DNA from: Ciborinia camelliae
Lineage: Eukaryota; Ascomycota; Leotiomycetes; Helotiales; Sclerotiniaceae
Direction of reading: 5' to 3'
Length of the DNA stretch: 64,000 bases
Assembly: GCA_025890175.1 (NCBI GenBank)
Contig: JANPYM010000002.1
Location: 1,103,976 to 1,167,975, forward strand
Part shown: one piece after another, positions 1 through 11,681 of the stretch
Layout: the number at the start of each line of letters is the position of its first letter
How positions within the stretch are numbered: the stretch's first letter is position 1
Position numbers and translations under genes: made by a program
The notes under the pieces: model-generated
What the model was told of the DNA's origin: nothing
Seen by the model: the letters and a program-made list of their open reading frames with translations, nothing else
The model's database searches: none

Positions 1-1999
1 TTTTCGGATTAGCGCCATCCATCCATCCATCCACCCACTTCACATGACTTGATTTGCATTGCAAGAGTCGAGACATGAAAGATAAAAAGATAAAAGAAAG
101 ACTCACTTCAATATCCTCCTTTCTCAAAACCTTACTCGCCCATTCCTTCCCCTGCCTCCCCAACTTCCTGCCCTCGAAATCATGTCTTTGCACATAGGGC
201 TTTCCATCTTTTCCCTTCGAATTTGCATCTCCCAATCCAATAAAATACGTGAGAATACTGTACAATTCATCATAGCGATTATCCAATGGGACAAAATGTC
301 TCCATGCGAATAATCGACTATCGTGCCATTCCCTAAAAATGGTACTTTTAATACCCAGACCCTTGCTTTTGAGAAATGCGTGCCAACGCCCGGAGAACGA
401 GTGCCCGTCAACGTCAATGAGGAATTTACTCTTGAATTGGTCGGTAAGTTCAATAGGGGGTTTGTAGGTCCATACGTCATCATAGAAAGGACAGCCTTCT
501 GGCACACAAGAGGCGTGCTCAGTGAAGCCCACATCTGTATATTCAGTAGCGAATTCGCTAGGTTGGAATTGGTCGAAAGGTTTATATTTTCCGGCATTGT
601 CCGGATCCATGGCCATAATGTTGACATTCGTATCTTTCATAACGGTGCCGTTGGTGAGTAAAGCTAATCTTTGACGATGCATGTTCTTCCAAGTCTCTGC
701 TGTATTAGTCCCGCCAGAAGTGACACCCCTCCAAATCATACTATCCGCTTTGTCATCCCAACTTATGTCGCCTGTCGGATCGTAGGCATATCGAGCATCC
801 TCGTAATCGTAGTATTTATTCGCAGGAAACAGAATATCATTGTTGATATTCACCTTACATTCTCCAAATACGGGCAGTGGAAGCTTGCTGGCCGTTATTG
901 AGCTACTTGCATATAGGAACCCATGTTTCTCCTGGACTTCAGGGCCGATTGTGCAGAGATCAGAAGATAAATTGAAATTTGTAATAAATCCTCCTTTTGG
1001 ACTTTTGTAGGTGGCTTCTGCAGCAGATTGCTGAGATAGTGAGTCTCTGGCATGAGATTCCGGAGGGCAGGCCTCCTTTGCGATCAACATGTATTGCTTT
1101 CCAGGGGCCCTGAACCACTCTGGTTCTTTCAACAGTGGTTCAGTCTCCCCGTCATGGAATAATGATTCCCCCTTTCGCCATAATCCAGACAAATTTGTGG
1201 TGAATTCGGCTACGGCTTCAGGCAGCATGATTCTACTTGCCGTTTCATTGGCAAGAAGGGCCTGCAAATCATCCCATGGTACTGCTACCCGGGGTTGATC
1301 TAGCCTATTCATAGCAATGTCCATGTCCGGCAAGTGCTCAACGTAGGGCTCGATCATTTTTTTCATAGTCTCTGCCCTCCAATCCTCGTTGCTCAACTTC
1401 CAAACTTTCCCAGATCGTATGTGAATCCCAGAAATCTTATCGTCAAGATTGGCATGGAGGTGGGCCGCTTGGGATCGAATAATGGCGGGATCAACTCCCC
1501 AGAATGGCCTTAGATCATCCATAATTTGTTCAAAATCGTCGATATTGTAAACGCTCCTCTCCCGAGCAAATTTATACCATTCTCTAAATTTTGGAGGTGG
1601 ATGCCTTCCATATTTCTCTCTATATTTTGCCACGGTTTCCTTAAATGTTTTCGATCTGCTTTCGTCATATAGTCGAAACGCTTCATCTGCCTCTTTCATA
1701 AGTGCAGCTATAGGATGTTCATCTGCAATATCACCCACCACTTCTTGATCTTCATGCGACGGCGGTGATTTTGAGGCCTACGTGAAAGAACATTAGCCAA
1801 ATACGGAGAAGAGTTTGGGGGAGGTGCAGAGAGGACTAACATCTGACTCCGGCTTATTTTTTAAACCTGGTATAGGAATCTTTTTCACCTTCGACCGCAC
1901 ATCCGCAACCGAAAGCATAGAAAGATTGAAGAGAATTACTATAAGGCCAGTGATGACCAGGAAGAGGAAAAATCGGCGCTGACCGCGACCAAGTCCCAT
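1..1999 (-). CDS. GT90 (CAP10-domain) glycosyltransferase, C-terminus beyond left edge
   Basis: Type II membrane glycosyltransferase of family GT90, the fungal group related to cryptococcal CAP10/Cxt1 xylosyltransferases that acts in the Golgi lumen. Exons are complement(1841..1999) and complement(107..1777), joined by a 63-nt intron (donor GTTAGT, acceptor TAG). A second intron begins with GTGAGT at 106 and its acceptor lies outside the window. The 610 residues visible start with a short basic cytoplasmic tail and one membrane anchor (about residues 11-33, FFLFLVITGLIVILF). A stem follows with the GT90-type segment KYGRHPPPKFREWYKFA. The catalytic CAP10 region contains MIWRGVTSGG, FLIDVDGHSFSGRW and STIFREWHDSRLFAW, the typical family motifs. 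It is divergent to the uL15m gene across about 675 bp. The sugar donor and acceptor cannot be told from the sequence. Confidence 0.9.
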
Positions 2000-2674
2000 G
2001 GTGTCGGTTGAGGTACTCTCTCGAGTTTATCGTCGTTTATAATATTGAGGTGCGCATCCAAATGTTGACTGGCGCGAGGATTATTGGTCATGAAAGAATT
2101 TCAAATGATAAAAGTATAGGACAGGCCATGAGAAGAAGGAGAGGGATTGTATTGTATTGTCTTGGGTAATTCGATTCGTACGATGAAGTAGTATTCATAT
2201 CATATCATTGATCAAAAGGTAGGTAAGTATTGAGTTACAACATGGAGAAGAGAAATACAGCTGGAGTATGTAGACTACCTACTTATTACTACCTTCCTTA
2301 GGTACCTACCTAGGTACCTATTGATAAGGTTTCCGCCCCTGATCTGATCCCGATCTACCTCGCCAGCGTACCGTTCCATACGCTGAAAGAAGCTTAAAAA
2401 TCACCAAGCTCTCTCTATTTACAGGCTATTTACAGATACTTACAGGGGTATCGATACCTACATTTGGGGCTCGAACCCCTGGGGAAATACTCAATCCCAG
2501 AGGAGAAAAATTAAAGCAGCAACAATTTATCCGTCCAATCAGAAAGCAATTCAATAAATTTCCAATTTCCTTCAGAACTCTTATTAGTAATAAGGCTCAA
2601 GGCTCGATATCGATAATTATTCGAGATATTATCAACCTGCCTACCCACTTCCCTCTTTCTTTCTTTCAACAAAT
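2000..2674. other. Intergenic, divergent promoter region GT90 / uL15m
   Basis: No coding signal. It contains TACCTACCTAGGTACCTA-type tracts around 2278-2325 and a short T-arm-like motif (CTCGAACCCC near 2470) for which I could not find the rest of a tRNA. Confidence 0.5.
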
Positions 2675-3663
2675 ATGCCTCCACGATTACCAGCGCTCAC
2701 TGCGTACTGTCGCTCAGCGCCAACGTTGGCGACCCCTTTGGCTGCATTCCTTGCACCATTTATGCAAACCCGGAACGCTTCGATTCTTGCAACCTTGTCA
2801 GATAATCCTGGGGCATACAATAAACGTATACGAAGAGGTCGAGGTCCGTCATCAGGCAAGGGAAAGACATCAGGGCGTGGTCATAAAGGTCAGAAACAGC
2901 ATGGAAAAGTACCAGCACGATTCCAAGGTGGTCAAACACCACAAGAAATTGTCCATGGCACGAGGGGATTTGAGAACAAGTATGAATTTCCTAGTTTTCG
3001 CATGCCCAATTGGGATTTACAGTTCTTCTCGAGAAGACTTCATGCCGAGTTGCAACTAATCCACTTCTCAGTTTCTCCGTTGAGATGTCCCCAATAAATC
3101 TTAATCGCATACAAGATTGGATCGACCAAGGCCGACTTGATCCCACACGTCAAATTACTTTGAAGGAGTTGGCAGATTCTCGATGTTTACATGGTGTGAA
3201 GGATGGAGTAAAGCTGCTGGCTAGAGGAAAGGAGGATTTGAAGACACCAATCAATATTTTGGTATCTCGTGCTTCGGCGGCGGCAATTGAGGCAATTGAG
3301 GCGATTGGAGGCACAGTCACCACCAGGTTTTACACAAAGCCGGCGATTAAGAGACTTCTGACTGGTCAATCCGTCTCTAGTTCTGTCCCACTTTCAGCAA
3401 TAGACGCCCAGTTGGTCAGCGACTCCCCAATCCTCACTGCCGTTTCTGCCGCGTCACCACTTTTGTACCGCCTGCCAGATCCCACGAGTCGTAAAGATAT
3501 CGAATACTACAGAGATCCTGCTCATAGGGGGTACTTGAATTATCAAGTAGAGGAAGGTCAAGGACCAAGTTTGTTCTTCAGGGCTCCTCGAACTGGAAGC
3601 TTCAAGAAGAAGTCGAAGAAGACAGGTACAGCTGCTGCGGCGAGGGACAACAGGATATGGTAG
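2675..3663 (+). CDS. MRPL10: Mitochondrial ribosomal protein uL15m
   Basis: Component of the large subunit of the mitochondrial ribosome (bacterial L15 family; MRPL10 in yeast). Exons are 2675..2979 and 3072..3663, giving 298 residues. The intron opens with GTATGA and closes after an ACTAAT branch site with CAG, and splicing creates the junction [15 protein letters not shown]. The N-terminus is rich in Arg/Ser/Ala without acidic residues, fitting a mitochondrial import signal. It is followed by the L15 signature [22 protein letters not shown] (about residues 50-70) and HGTRGFEN. The C-terminal fungal extension contains [21 protein letters not shown], a strongly conserved stretch in mitochondrial L15 of ascomycetes. 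The ATG at 2675 is the first in frame and leaves a sensible presequence. Confidence 0.93.
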
Positions 3664-4604
3664 ATGGCGCCATTGTATATTACATGTATGGAAAGGCTGT
3701 ATCATATTTCAAGGCGGGCCAAGTAGAGTTTTGCAGTTTATCATGAACTGAGCATCATGCTTTAGACAACAGACCTACAGAAGTCAAAACTCACGGGCGA
3801 ATGGAGAGTAACCCTGGGCCTTTGCAAATATGTCCATTGCTATGTAGGTTCATCATATGACGATTCAACGAGAATAGGATAGAGTAAGATTGTTGAGCTC
3901 CATCCATCATTTACGACTGAGTCCTGATGCGGTTCAAAGCTTTGCAGCTACTATGAGATATGGGCATGAAATGAAAGTTGACGCACATGTAATGAAGCTT
4001 TGAGAATACTTCGCAGACCTAATGTGCTTATCGTGCCTTTGACTCTTCGACCTAGACATTTTCAATGTTTGTATGATATTTCTATCGAGCAAATGAGGGG
4101 CTCGCATGTTAAATGACTTCATTCATCCAAGGCTGCATAAACGTGACTACTACCTACCTACCCAAGGTACCTACCTACTTTAGATGAAAATTAAAGTTGC
4201 CTAGGTAACGTCAAACAAAAGTTATGTAATGTTTCATAATACTACTATCTACCTAGGTACCTACCTACCTACTATTCGACGGACTTTAGTCTTGAATTAT
4301 TGGTTTATTATTAGTTAGCTTATATAATAATTGCTCAAAAATTCATCTCTCCATTTGAGTTTTATGTCACTACCTAGGTAGGATCCATAATCCCACTTAG
4401 TACGGAGTAGCACCGGTACTAGATAATGATTGTTAGATCCAACCTTATGGAGCAAGTATGTCCAAGCTTTCCCGCGACTAGAGCATCCACGCTAGCGAGA
4501 TCCCTCAAAACATCACATCTGATAACGACGTTACGACACGAAACTATTCAATTTTGATTTACTGTACATAATTATATATCCTAGAGAACAGGAGTGGTGA
4601 TATA
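3664..4604. other. Intergenic
   Basis: No gene seen. It is AT-rich with four or more TACCTAGGTA/GGTACCTACC tracts (4150-4175, 4250-4273, 4372-4382). Confidence 0.5.
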
Positions 4605-6999
4605 ATGTCTCTTTTTGGGGAAACCGATGTCCCTGTTGCAGCAACGAACCCTTCTAAGTCGCGGTTATCTCTCTTCGATGACGAACCAAGTTCAACCCCA
4701 GGATCCAAATCTTCACTATTCGCAGATGACGACGACATCTCAGGAGGGTCGCCATGGAACATGTCAGTGCCAAAGAAAGTAGCTAGGGGAGACTTGCTGA
4801 AAACTCTCCTTCCGACGTCGGACGTGCCCGAAAGTTACATAGATATCTTCGACCATATGCTCAAGGATGGCAACGATTCCAATGGAAAGCTTAGTAGGGC
4901 CGGTGTCATGAAGCTTTTAAATGCTGCAAGATTGAATACCGATAAAACGAGTTGGATTTTGAGAATCATTGCACCTGGTGAACAGCTTCAAGATCTAGAA
5001 CGGAACGAGTTCAATGTACTATTGGCATTGATTGGATTGGCCCAGGAAGAAGAGGAGGTTCAAGATGTTACACTCGATGGTGTAGATGAGCGACGAAGAA
5101 GTCAGTGCTTTTTCTTATTTAATTTCGCTTTTTCTAATCCGATAAATGCGCAGATCTCCCAGTGCCCAAGCTTACAGGCTTGACAACATTATCAACCTCG
5201 AACTTGGAATCCTCTACCACAGATGAATTAGCTGCGAGGCCTTCTCAACGACCTATATCCCCACCGTCTATGCCTAGTTCATTATCTCCCCAACAAACTC
5301 GAATGTTACGAAAGGACTCCCTCGAATTTCCCGAATCTGATCCGTGGGGCAGCCCGGCTCTTCATAAAGGCCATAATCATGCTAGTCCTAGATCGAACGG
5401 AGTGACGACAAATGGAGTACGTGAGCCTGTAAGAACTACAAGTAATTTTACAACCGCCTCTACTGGTGGATCAAATGGAAGTCGAAATAAACCATCAGGA
5501 AGTGCTCCCACAGAGCCTGCAAGTGGTGGATGGGGTTCCTATGACGTGAATCCAAATTTCAATAACTCAGCAACACCCCCTGTTACTGGAAGCGGTGGGT
5601 TTGGCGGTGATGGCGGAGAAGGGGAACAACCAGAAGAACCTGCTCCACCTGCCCGCACATTTGGTGGTGGTCATGTCACTAGCAACGGTGTGGAAGAGAA
5701 TATAGTCATCACCCTGTTAGCTGAGAAAGAGGGGATGTTCCTGTTCCAACATCATAATTATCAAGTCTCTTCTATTCGTAGAGGAAGCAAGGTTGTGAGA
5801 AGATATAGTGATTTTGTCTGGTTGTTAGATTGCTTACAAAAGCGATTTCCCTTCAGACAATTACCCCTTCTACCCCCCAAGAGAGTTGCACGTATGTTGA
5901 ACAATCCCATCAACTTTCATTGCTAACAAGAGACTTTCTTTAGTAAACGGAAATCATCTGGCTGCTGAAAGCTCCTTTATGGAGAAGCGGAGGAGAGGAT
6001 TAGCAAGGTTTTCCAATGCACTTGTCAGGCACCCTGTTCTTAGCCAAGAGCAGCTGGTCATAATGTTTTTGACTGTTCCAACTGTACGTTCCCACGAGTT
6101 TTAATTTTCATATATTTTTACTAAAGTATAGGCTAATTAGCATCAGGAGCTTGCTGTATGGCGAAAACAGGCAACTATATCAGTCCAGGAAGAATTTGTC
6201 GGACGGCCACTACCCCCCGGACTGGAAGACTCTCTACCTCCTACTCTCAACGATCTCTTCGCTCAGACTAGAACGGGTATTCGACGATCTGCAGATGCCT
6301 ATGTCAACATGTGCAATCTTATGGATCGTCTCGCAAAACGCAACGAAGGGCTTGCTGCAGATCATTTACGCATGGCACTGTGTATGCAATCGCTGGCTGA
6401 TGCGTCCCAAGACACCTATGCCATTGATACCAATGACGTACCATTATTAAACGAGGGTCTCCATTCTACCGCGAAACATCTTTCCAATAGCCAAAGTCTT
6501 CTCGAAGATGAGGCCAAAGCCTGGGACCAAGGTGTTTTAGAAGATCTAAAGAGACAACGAGATTCCCTCGTTAGCATGAGAGATATGTTCGACCGTCGGG
6601 ATCGCTACGATAAAGACAACATACCATATTTAGAACGTAGGATTGAGAACAACGAGAATAAGCTAGTCACAATACGAGCAAAGCCGGAAAATATGGTGAA
6701 GCCAGGAGAGATTGAGAAGGTCACAGAGGCCATTATTAAAGTAACTCTTCATATATCTATTCAATCTCATGAGAACTAACGATTTGTAGGACAAGGAATC
6801 CATTGTAGCTCAACATGCACGAGGGATATTTATCAAAGAGTGCATCAGAGATGAGCTTATTTACTTCCAATCAACACAGTATAACGTCAGTCGATTAAAC
6901 CAAGACTGGGCTCAAGAACGTGTCAAGTACTCGGAACTTCAGGCGGATAACTGGAAGCAGTTGCAAGAAGAGCTTGAAAGTATGCCGATTGGGGATTAG
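4605..6999 (+). CDS. MVP1: Sorting nexin Mvp1 (SNX8-like)
   Basis: PX-BAR sorting nexin for membrane trafficking from endosomes to the vacuole and Golgi. Exons: 4605..5100, 5154..5891, 5944..6083, 6147..6740, 6790..6999, giving 725 residues with all phases consistent. The N-terminal 165 residues include an acidic Ser-rich start and an EF-hand/EH-like helical region (SYIDIFDHMLKDGNDSNGKL). A low-complexity Ser/Pro/Gly linker follows. The PX domain (about 345-425) carries the phosphoinositide-binding VVRRYSDFVWL and the PPK loop. The C-terminal half is a BAR-like helical region ending VSRLNQDWAQERVKYSEL. The exon 2/3 junction turns the usual Val after KRVA into Leu if the canonical sites used here are right. 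The stop at 6997 is followed by a G-run of about 14 at 7085. Confidence 0.93.
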
Positions 7000-7610
7000 C
7001 GAGGAACTGTATAGCGGCTGCTTTTCATTGCGTTCTTTTGAGAAGTTAACTTAGATACCAATAGCATCATTCGTTTTTTGGGGCGGGGGGGGGGGGGGAG
7101 TGGAGGGGGCTCATCTATTTGGAGCGTCGATTATACTTGTATACATAGGTAGATCTTGTTTGGAATAATTCCAGGTCAGGGTTTAGTAATGATGATTCCA
7201 ATTAGTAATTCTCAAGTATTCATTTCTTATTGAAGTGAACAACATTCATGATACTTAGATAGGTGAGCATAGAAAAAAACAGAGTTTAAGAGAGGTTTTG
7301 TTCCGGCCATTCCTTCCACTACATAATACAATGCCTAAGAAATCGGACGTCTCCCCTCTGTGTCAATAATTATTATTCTCGTCTAAAAAGCACGCACTAG
7401 GACGGACTATTTAGACGGGACCCTTGGAACCTTCGCTTATGATAACGCTTATCTTGACACCAACTTTATTTATGGCGCCCGCTAGGCTGCGGGACTGAAC
7501 ATCAACCAAACTCTCATGTTCTCACTTTCGACAACCCCGCCATCTCCCTCCAAACCTTCAATAACCTCAAATAATTATATTTAGATTTCTTTTTCACGAA
7601 ATCTTCCAAC
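7000..7610. other. Intergenic Mvp1 / Dcn1
   Basis: Holds a poly-G tract (about 7085-7098) and otherwise unremarkable AT-rich sequence. It should include the Mvp1 3' UTR and the Dcn1 promoter. No gene seen. Confidence 0.5.
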
Positions 7611-9186
7611 ATGCCCCCAACTGCGTCGCAGCGCTCTTCACTTAATCAGTTCATGCAAATTACTGGCCTTTCGGAAAGAAATGCTACAAAAGTAAGTAAT
7701 TGTTGCCTCAAACTCCTCCACACTACGAAATAAGGATTGCCTGCTGATGTATGTACTCCCGCAGATTCTCAAATTGTCGAGCTGGAAATTAGACAAGGCA
7801 TGCGATAGGTGAGCCTATAATTTGCTTCTTACAAATACTGGTTAGCTGCAAAAGACGAATACCAACCCTCATGATCAACAATTTGACAAACGGTACTCGC
7901 GGTATTCGATCTCGCCGTAGGCTGCGATGATATCGCTGAGAATGAGTGGAACATGTACGACCAGTTCAATATATACCCATACATATATTTCAACAAACAG
8001 CTATACATAAAAAGATTGGAAAATACTTAAGAGCGCCTATTTCCGTCCGCTGTCTTCGTCCCCCGACATAACGTCCCTACTAGTTGGAGGAGTCCATATC
8101 CAGAGGATCCTGTTCAACTCGAAAACCATCAGTATCCTATTTTACAATCCCTTGGTTTTTCGAGAAATGTGCTGTTCTGTTCGGATCCATCCAAAAGTGA
8201 TCCTCTATCTATAAGCGCAGTCCGTCACTCTGGCAACAACCCTTTAGCCTATTCCTTATCACCGGTTCTAAGTGCTCATATATCGACCTCTCGGTGGAAG
8301 CTTTACCAGCTTATATAACAGCTGAAATGGCTATAATCTATACTGACATGGTAATCATAATAGTTTCTTCCAAGGAAATGGCAATGCTATTCCTTCACCC
8401 CAGGCAAAAGAAAAGGAGTCTTTGACGAAACTTTTTGAGAGCTACCGCAGTACGTGTTTCTGGCATTCTCTCCTCATATCACTTTTATATGGACGAAGCT
8501 GAACATTTTTATTCTAGCTTTCAGTGATGATGTTGATACGGTTGGCGTCGATGGCACCATGAAATATTTCGGTAATGATCTGGGCATTAATCTTGAAAGT
8601 GTTGAGTTCTTGATACCATGCGAAATTATTCAAGTACCATTGATAGGAGAGATGTCTAAAGCGGGCTTCGTTGAAGGATGGAAGAAACTTGGGTAATAAA
8701 TACTCCTCCCTCACAACTTTTACACCCAGCTGCTGATATTTCTCTAAAAGTCTTGATACGATACCAAAGCAAAAAACATATATTTCAAAAGCTCTAACAT
8801 CTCTATCGACCGACGAAGATTTGTTCAAGAGAGTATACAAACACACCTTTATATGTGCTCGTGAGAAGGGACAGAAAGCTCTTTCGTTGGAAGGGGCCAG
8901 TGTATATTGGGAACTGTTGTTCAACTCGCCAGGAAAGCAATGGAAGACTGCCTCGACGAATTGGATTCAGCTTTGGTTGGAATTCCTCGAACAGAACTGG
9001 AAGAAGAGTGTGAACAAAGATTTATGGAACCAAACATATCAATTTCATGTGAAGACGATGGTGGATGAAAGTCTGAGTTTCTGGAACGAGGATGGAGCAT
9101 GGCCAAGTGTCATAGATGAATTTGTTGGCTGGATGAAAAAGAAGAGGGGCGATTCGGAAGCTGGAGAGACAATGGAGACTGATTGA
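7611..9186 (+). CDS. DCN1: Dcn1, cullin neddylation E3 (UBA + PONY)
   Basis: Scaffold-type E3 that promotes Nedd8/Rub1 transfer to cullins. Exons: 7611..7691, 7765..7808, 8364..8449, 8518..8692, 8751..9186, giving 273 residues. The UBA-like N-terminus is spread over the first two exons (LNQFMQITGLSERNATK, then ILKLSSWKLDKACD). The PONY domain follows from LTKLFESYR, through DTVGVDGTMKYFGNDLGIN, to WWNEDGAWP-like FWNEDGAWPSVIDEFVGWM near the C-terminus. The short Lys-rich tail ends ETMETD. Intron 2 (7809-8363) is 555 nt, about ten times the local norm, while its flanking exons splice to the conserved CDSFFQGNGN junction. The gene converges on the bS6m gene with 260 bp between stops. Confidence 0.92.
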
Positions 9187-9446
9187 GAAAGCATGATGAA
9201 GCTCTACAGGCGACATATTTTTTGTTTCTTTTACTTGCAGCGAAGCATATTTCTGGTTGCGCAATGGCGTTCTAGGTAGCAGACTGGCTGGCGTTCAGAA
9301 ACCATACAAGCAAGCGAGGAGGAAATTTCCCAAACCCTCCATTCTCTAATGTAAAACCAACCTCCATACCCTAGCATGCAAATGTTGACTGCATTTCCTT
9401 TCTGACGCCTACTAATACAACATACAAATGATATCATGCTACCCAC

Positions 9447-9939
9447 TCATTTCTCGTTCAAATGTTCCTCCATGGTCCAAGGAATTGTCGATCCAATTTT
9501 ACTTAAACTCTCGAGTGTGCCATCCCCCAACTTCACCGAACTAAACTTGATCATCCGTGGATCTAATCCAAGAGTCGTCCGAACATCATCTTGCGTCTTG
9601 CTCGAAGCGTCGTATCTCATGACAAAGTAATGCCCTTCGTGGTATTGTGCTTGATGTTTGCGGGTTCGCTTGGGTAAACTGGATACTCCCCAGTTGCGTA
9701 TACCGCGTATGGTGCCGCCGGATCTGAGGACGAGGGATCCAGCTGTGCGGGCAATTCTGTAGGCGGGGAAAGAGGAATTAGTCTTGGGGTTTGACGTGGG
9801 TAGGAGGGGGAAGGGAAGAGGCGGCGTACTCTTTGACCTCGACGAGGTTGCCGGGTCGAACCTGGAGTTTTGTTAGATTACATATTTGGTTGTATAAAAG
9901 AAAGAGGGGACTTACAATTGCAACGAGCTCGTACAACAT
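9447..9939 (-). CDS. MRP17: Mitochondrial ribosomal protein bS6m
   Basis: Small-subunit mitochondrial ribosomal protein of the bacterial S6 family (MRP17 in yeast). Exons are complement(9916..9939), complement(9830..9861) and complement(9447..9756), giving 121 residues. The 24-nt and 32-nt exons are tiny but have clean GTAAGT/GTACGC donors and CAG acceptors. The spliced start reads MLYELVAIVRPGNLVEVKEIARTAG across two junctions, the S6 N-terminal beta strand and helix. GTIRGIRNWG and HYFVMRYDAS are further S6 core motifs. The protein needs all three exons, so single-frame gene finding misses its N-terminus. It is divergent from Rrb1, with about 204 bp between start codons. Confidence 0.92.
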
Positions 9940-10143
9940 CTTGGTGGCTACATTCGAATTTTTGATGCTGATCGGCCTCGACTCAAGGTTGTTCAGGGAA
10001 ATCTGTCGGAATTTAGATTTGCCGACGCTAAAAAAATATTTTGAGATGCAATTGCGATTGTGATTGTCGATAAGAAAACCCCCACAATCTATTCAATATT
10101 TTTTCTGAGGGGTCGCAAATTGCCTACGACGAACATACACAAA
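9940..10143. promoter_or_regulatory. Short bidirectional promoter, bS6m / Rrb1
   Basis: The 204 bp between the two start codons must hold both promoters and both 5' leaders. An open frame runs back from the Rrb1 ATG to 10060 but starts without family similarity, so I treat it as leader. No certain factor site is visible. Confidence 0.45.
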
Positions 10144-11681
10144 ATGTCGAAACGCCGAGCTGAAGATGAGAATAACGATCTGTCTTTAAAGGCAGGAGAG
10201 AGGCCGGAAAAGCCAGAGTTGGATGATGGGGTTGGAGAATTTGAGGACGAATTCGAGGACGAGTATGAGAGTGAAGATGAGATCTTGGAGGCGGGTGTTG
10301 ATGGTAGACCTGATGCCGAGAGGGAGGCTGAAGAAGCAGGTTAGTGGAAGGAGATATGAAGCATTTATGATTGCGTCTGTGTGTGAGATTTACTAATATG
10401 CTTGTAGAGGCCATGGAAGTCGACCAGCAAACTTTCATAGTTGGTAGGAATAAACTGGAACCAGGACAGACATTATCCCCTGATCTTACTACATACGAAA
10501 TGCTTCACGCTCTGAGTACTCCTTGGCCTTGTCTTTCTTTTGATATACTCAAGGATGGCTTGGGCGATAACCGGAAAACATATCCTGCTACGATGTATGC
10601 AGTCGCAGGAACACAGGCCGAAAGTAAGCGGGAGAAGGAAAATCAATTGATGGTTATGAAGTTCAGTGGATTGAGTAGAATGGAGCGCGAGCAGGGAGAA
10701 GATGAATCAGATGAAGATGAAGATGAAGACTCGGATCCTATACTCGAATCGGCTTCGATACCCCTCACTGCTACTACAAACAGAATTCGTTCACATCAAA
10801 CGCCCCCATCCGACTCGTCACGACCTCCCACTACTCTGACTGCTTCAATGAGTGAATCAGGTCAGGTTCTCATTCACGATATTACTCCTCATCTATCTTC
10901 TTTTGATACCCCCGGCACTGTCATCACTCAACAACAAAATAAACCTCTATCTACTCTTAAAATGCACAAATCAGAAGGCTATGCAGTTGACTGGTCTCCT
11001 CTGATATCTACTGGAAAGTTGGTAACAGGAGACAATGATGGTAAAATTTATGTCACTACAAGGACTGCCGGTGAAGGTTGGGCAGTAGATTCACGTCCAT
11101 TCACAGGTCATACTGGAAGTATCGAGGAATTACAGTGGAGTCCTTCTGAGAAGAACGTCTTCGCATCTGCATCCAGCGATGGTACAATCAAAGTATGGGA
11201 CGTCCGAAGTAAAAGCAGAACCGCAGCTCTCACAGTCCAAGTGAGTGATACAGATGTCAATGTTATGTCTTGGTCCCATCAAACTTCTCATCTCCTCGCC
11301 TCCGGAGCCGATGATGGAGTGTGGGCAGTTTGGGATCTACGAAACTGGAAGCCCACCAATAACTCCTTGCCTTCGAAACCTACACCAGTCGCCAGCTTTA
11401 ACTTCCACAAAGAACAGATTACTAGTGTGGAATGGCATCCTACGGATGATAGTATCGTCGCTGTAGCTGCTGGCGATGATACATTGACATTATGGGATCT
11501 GGCGGTAGAATTGGATGACGAGGAGAGCAAGGATACCGGTGGTGTCAATGACGTGCCACCACAATTGTTGTTTGTGCATTACATGGCCAAGGTCAAGGAA
11601 GCTCATTGGCACCCACAGATTCCGGGGGCGTTGGTGGGAACAGGTGAGAACTTTAACGTTTTCAAAACGATTAGTGTCTAG
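10144..11681 (+). CDS. RRB1: Ribosome assembly WD-repeat protein Rrb1 (GRWD1-like)
   Basis: Nuclear chaperone for ribosomal protein L3 in 60S assembly, of the GRWD1/Rrb1 family related to histone-binding RbAp48 proteins. Exons are 10144..10339 and 10408..11681, 489 residues. The N-terminal 65 residues are strongly acidic (GVGEFEDEFEDEYESEDE). The histone-chaperone-type segment TYEMLHALSTPWPCLSFDIL follows, then a second acidic block (EDESDEDEDEDSDP). Five or so WD repeats are recognisable by endings such as IKVWDVRS, WAVWDLRN and LTLWDLAV, with HTGSIEELQWSPSE and KEQITSVEWHP at blade starts. It ends shortly after the last blade (VGTGENFNVFKTISV). The ATG at 10144 (MSKRRAED) is preferred over the upstream open frame. 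Confidence 0.93.

Noticed and set aside
2461..2485. tRNA T-arm-like CTCGAACCCC on the minus strand
   Set aside because: No matching acceptor, D or anticodon arms could be placed within 100 bp.
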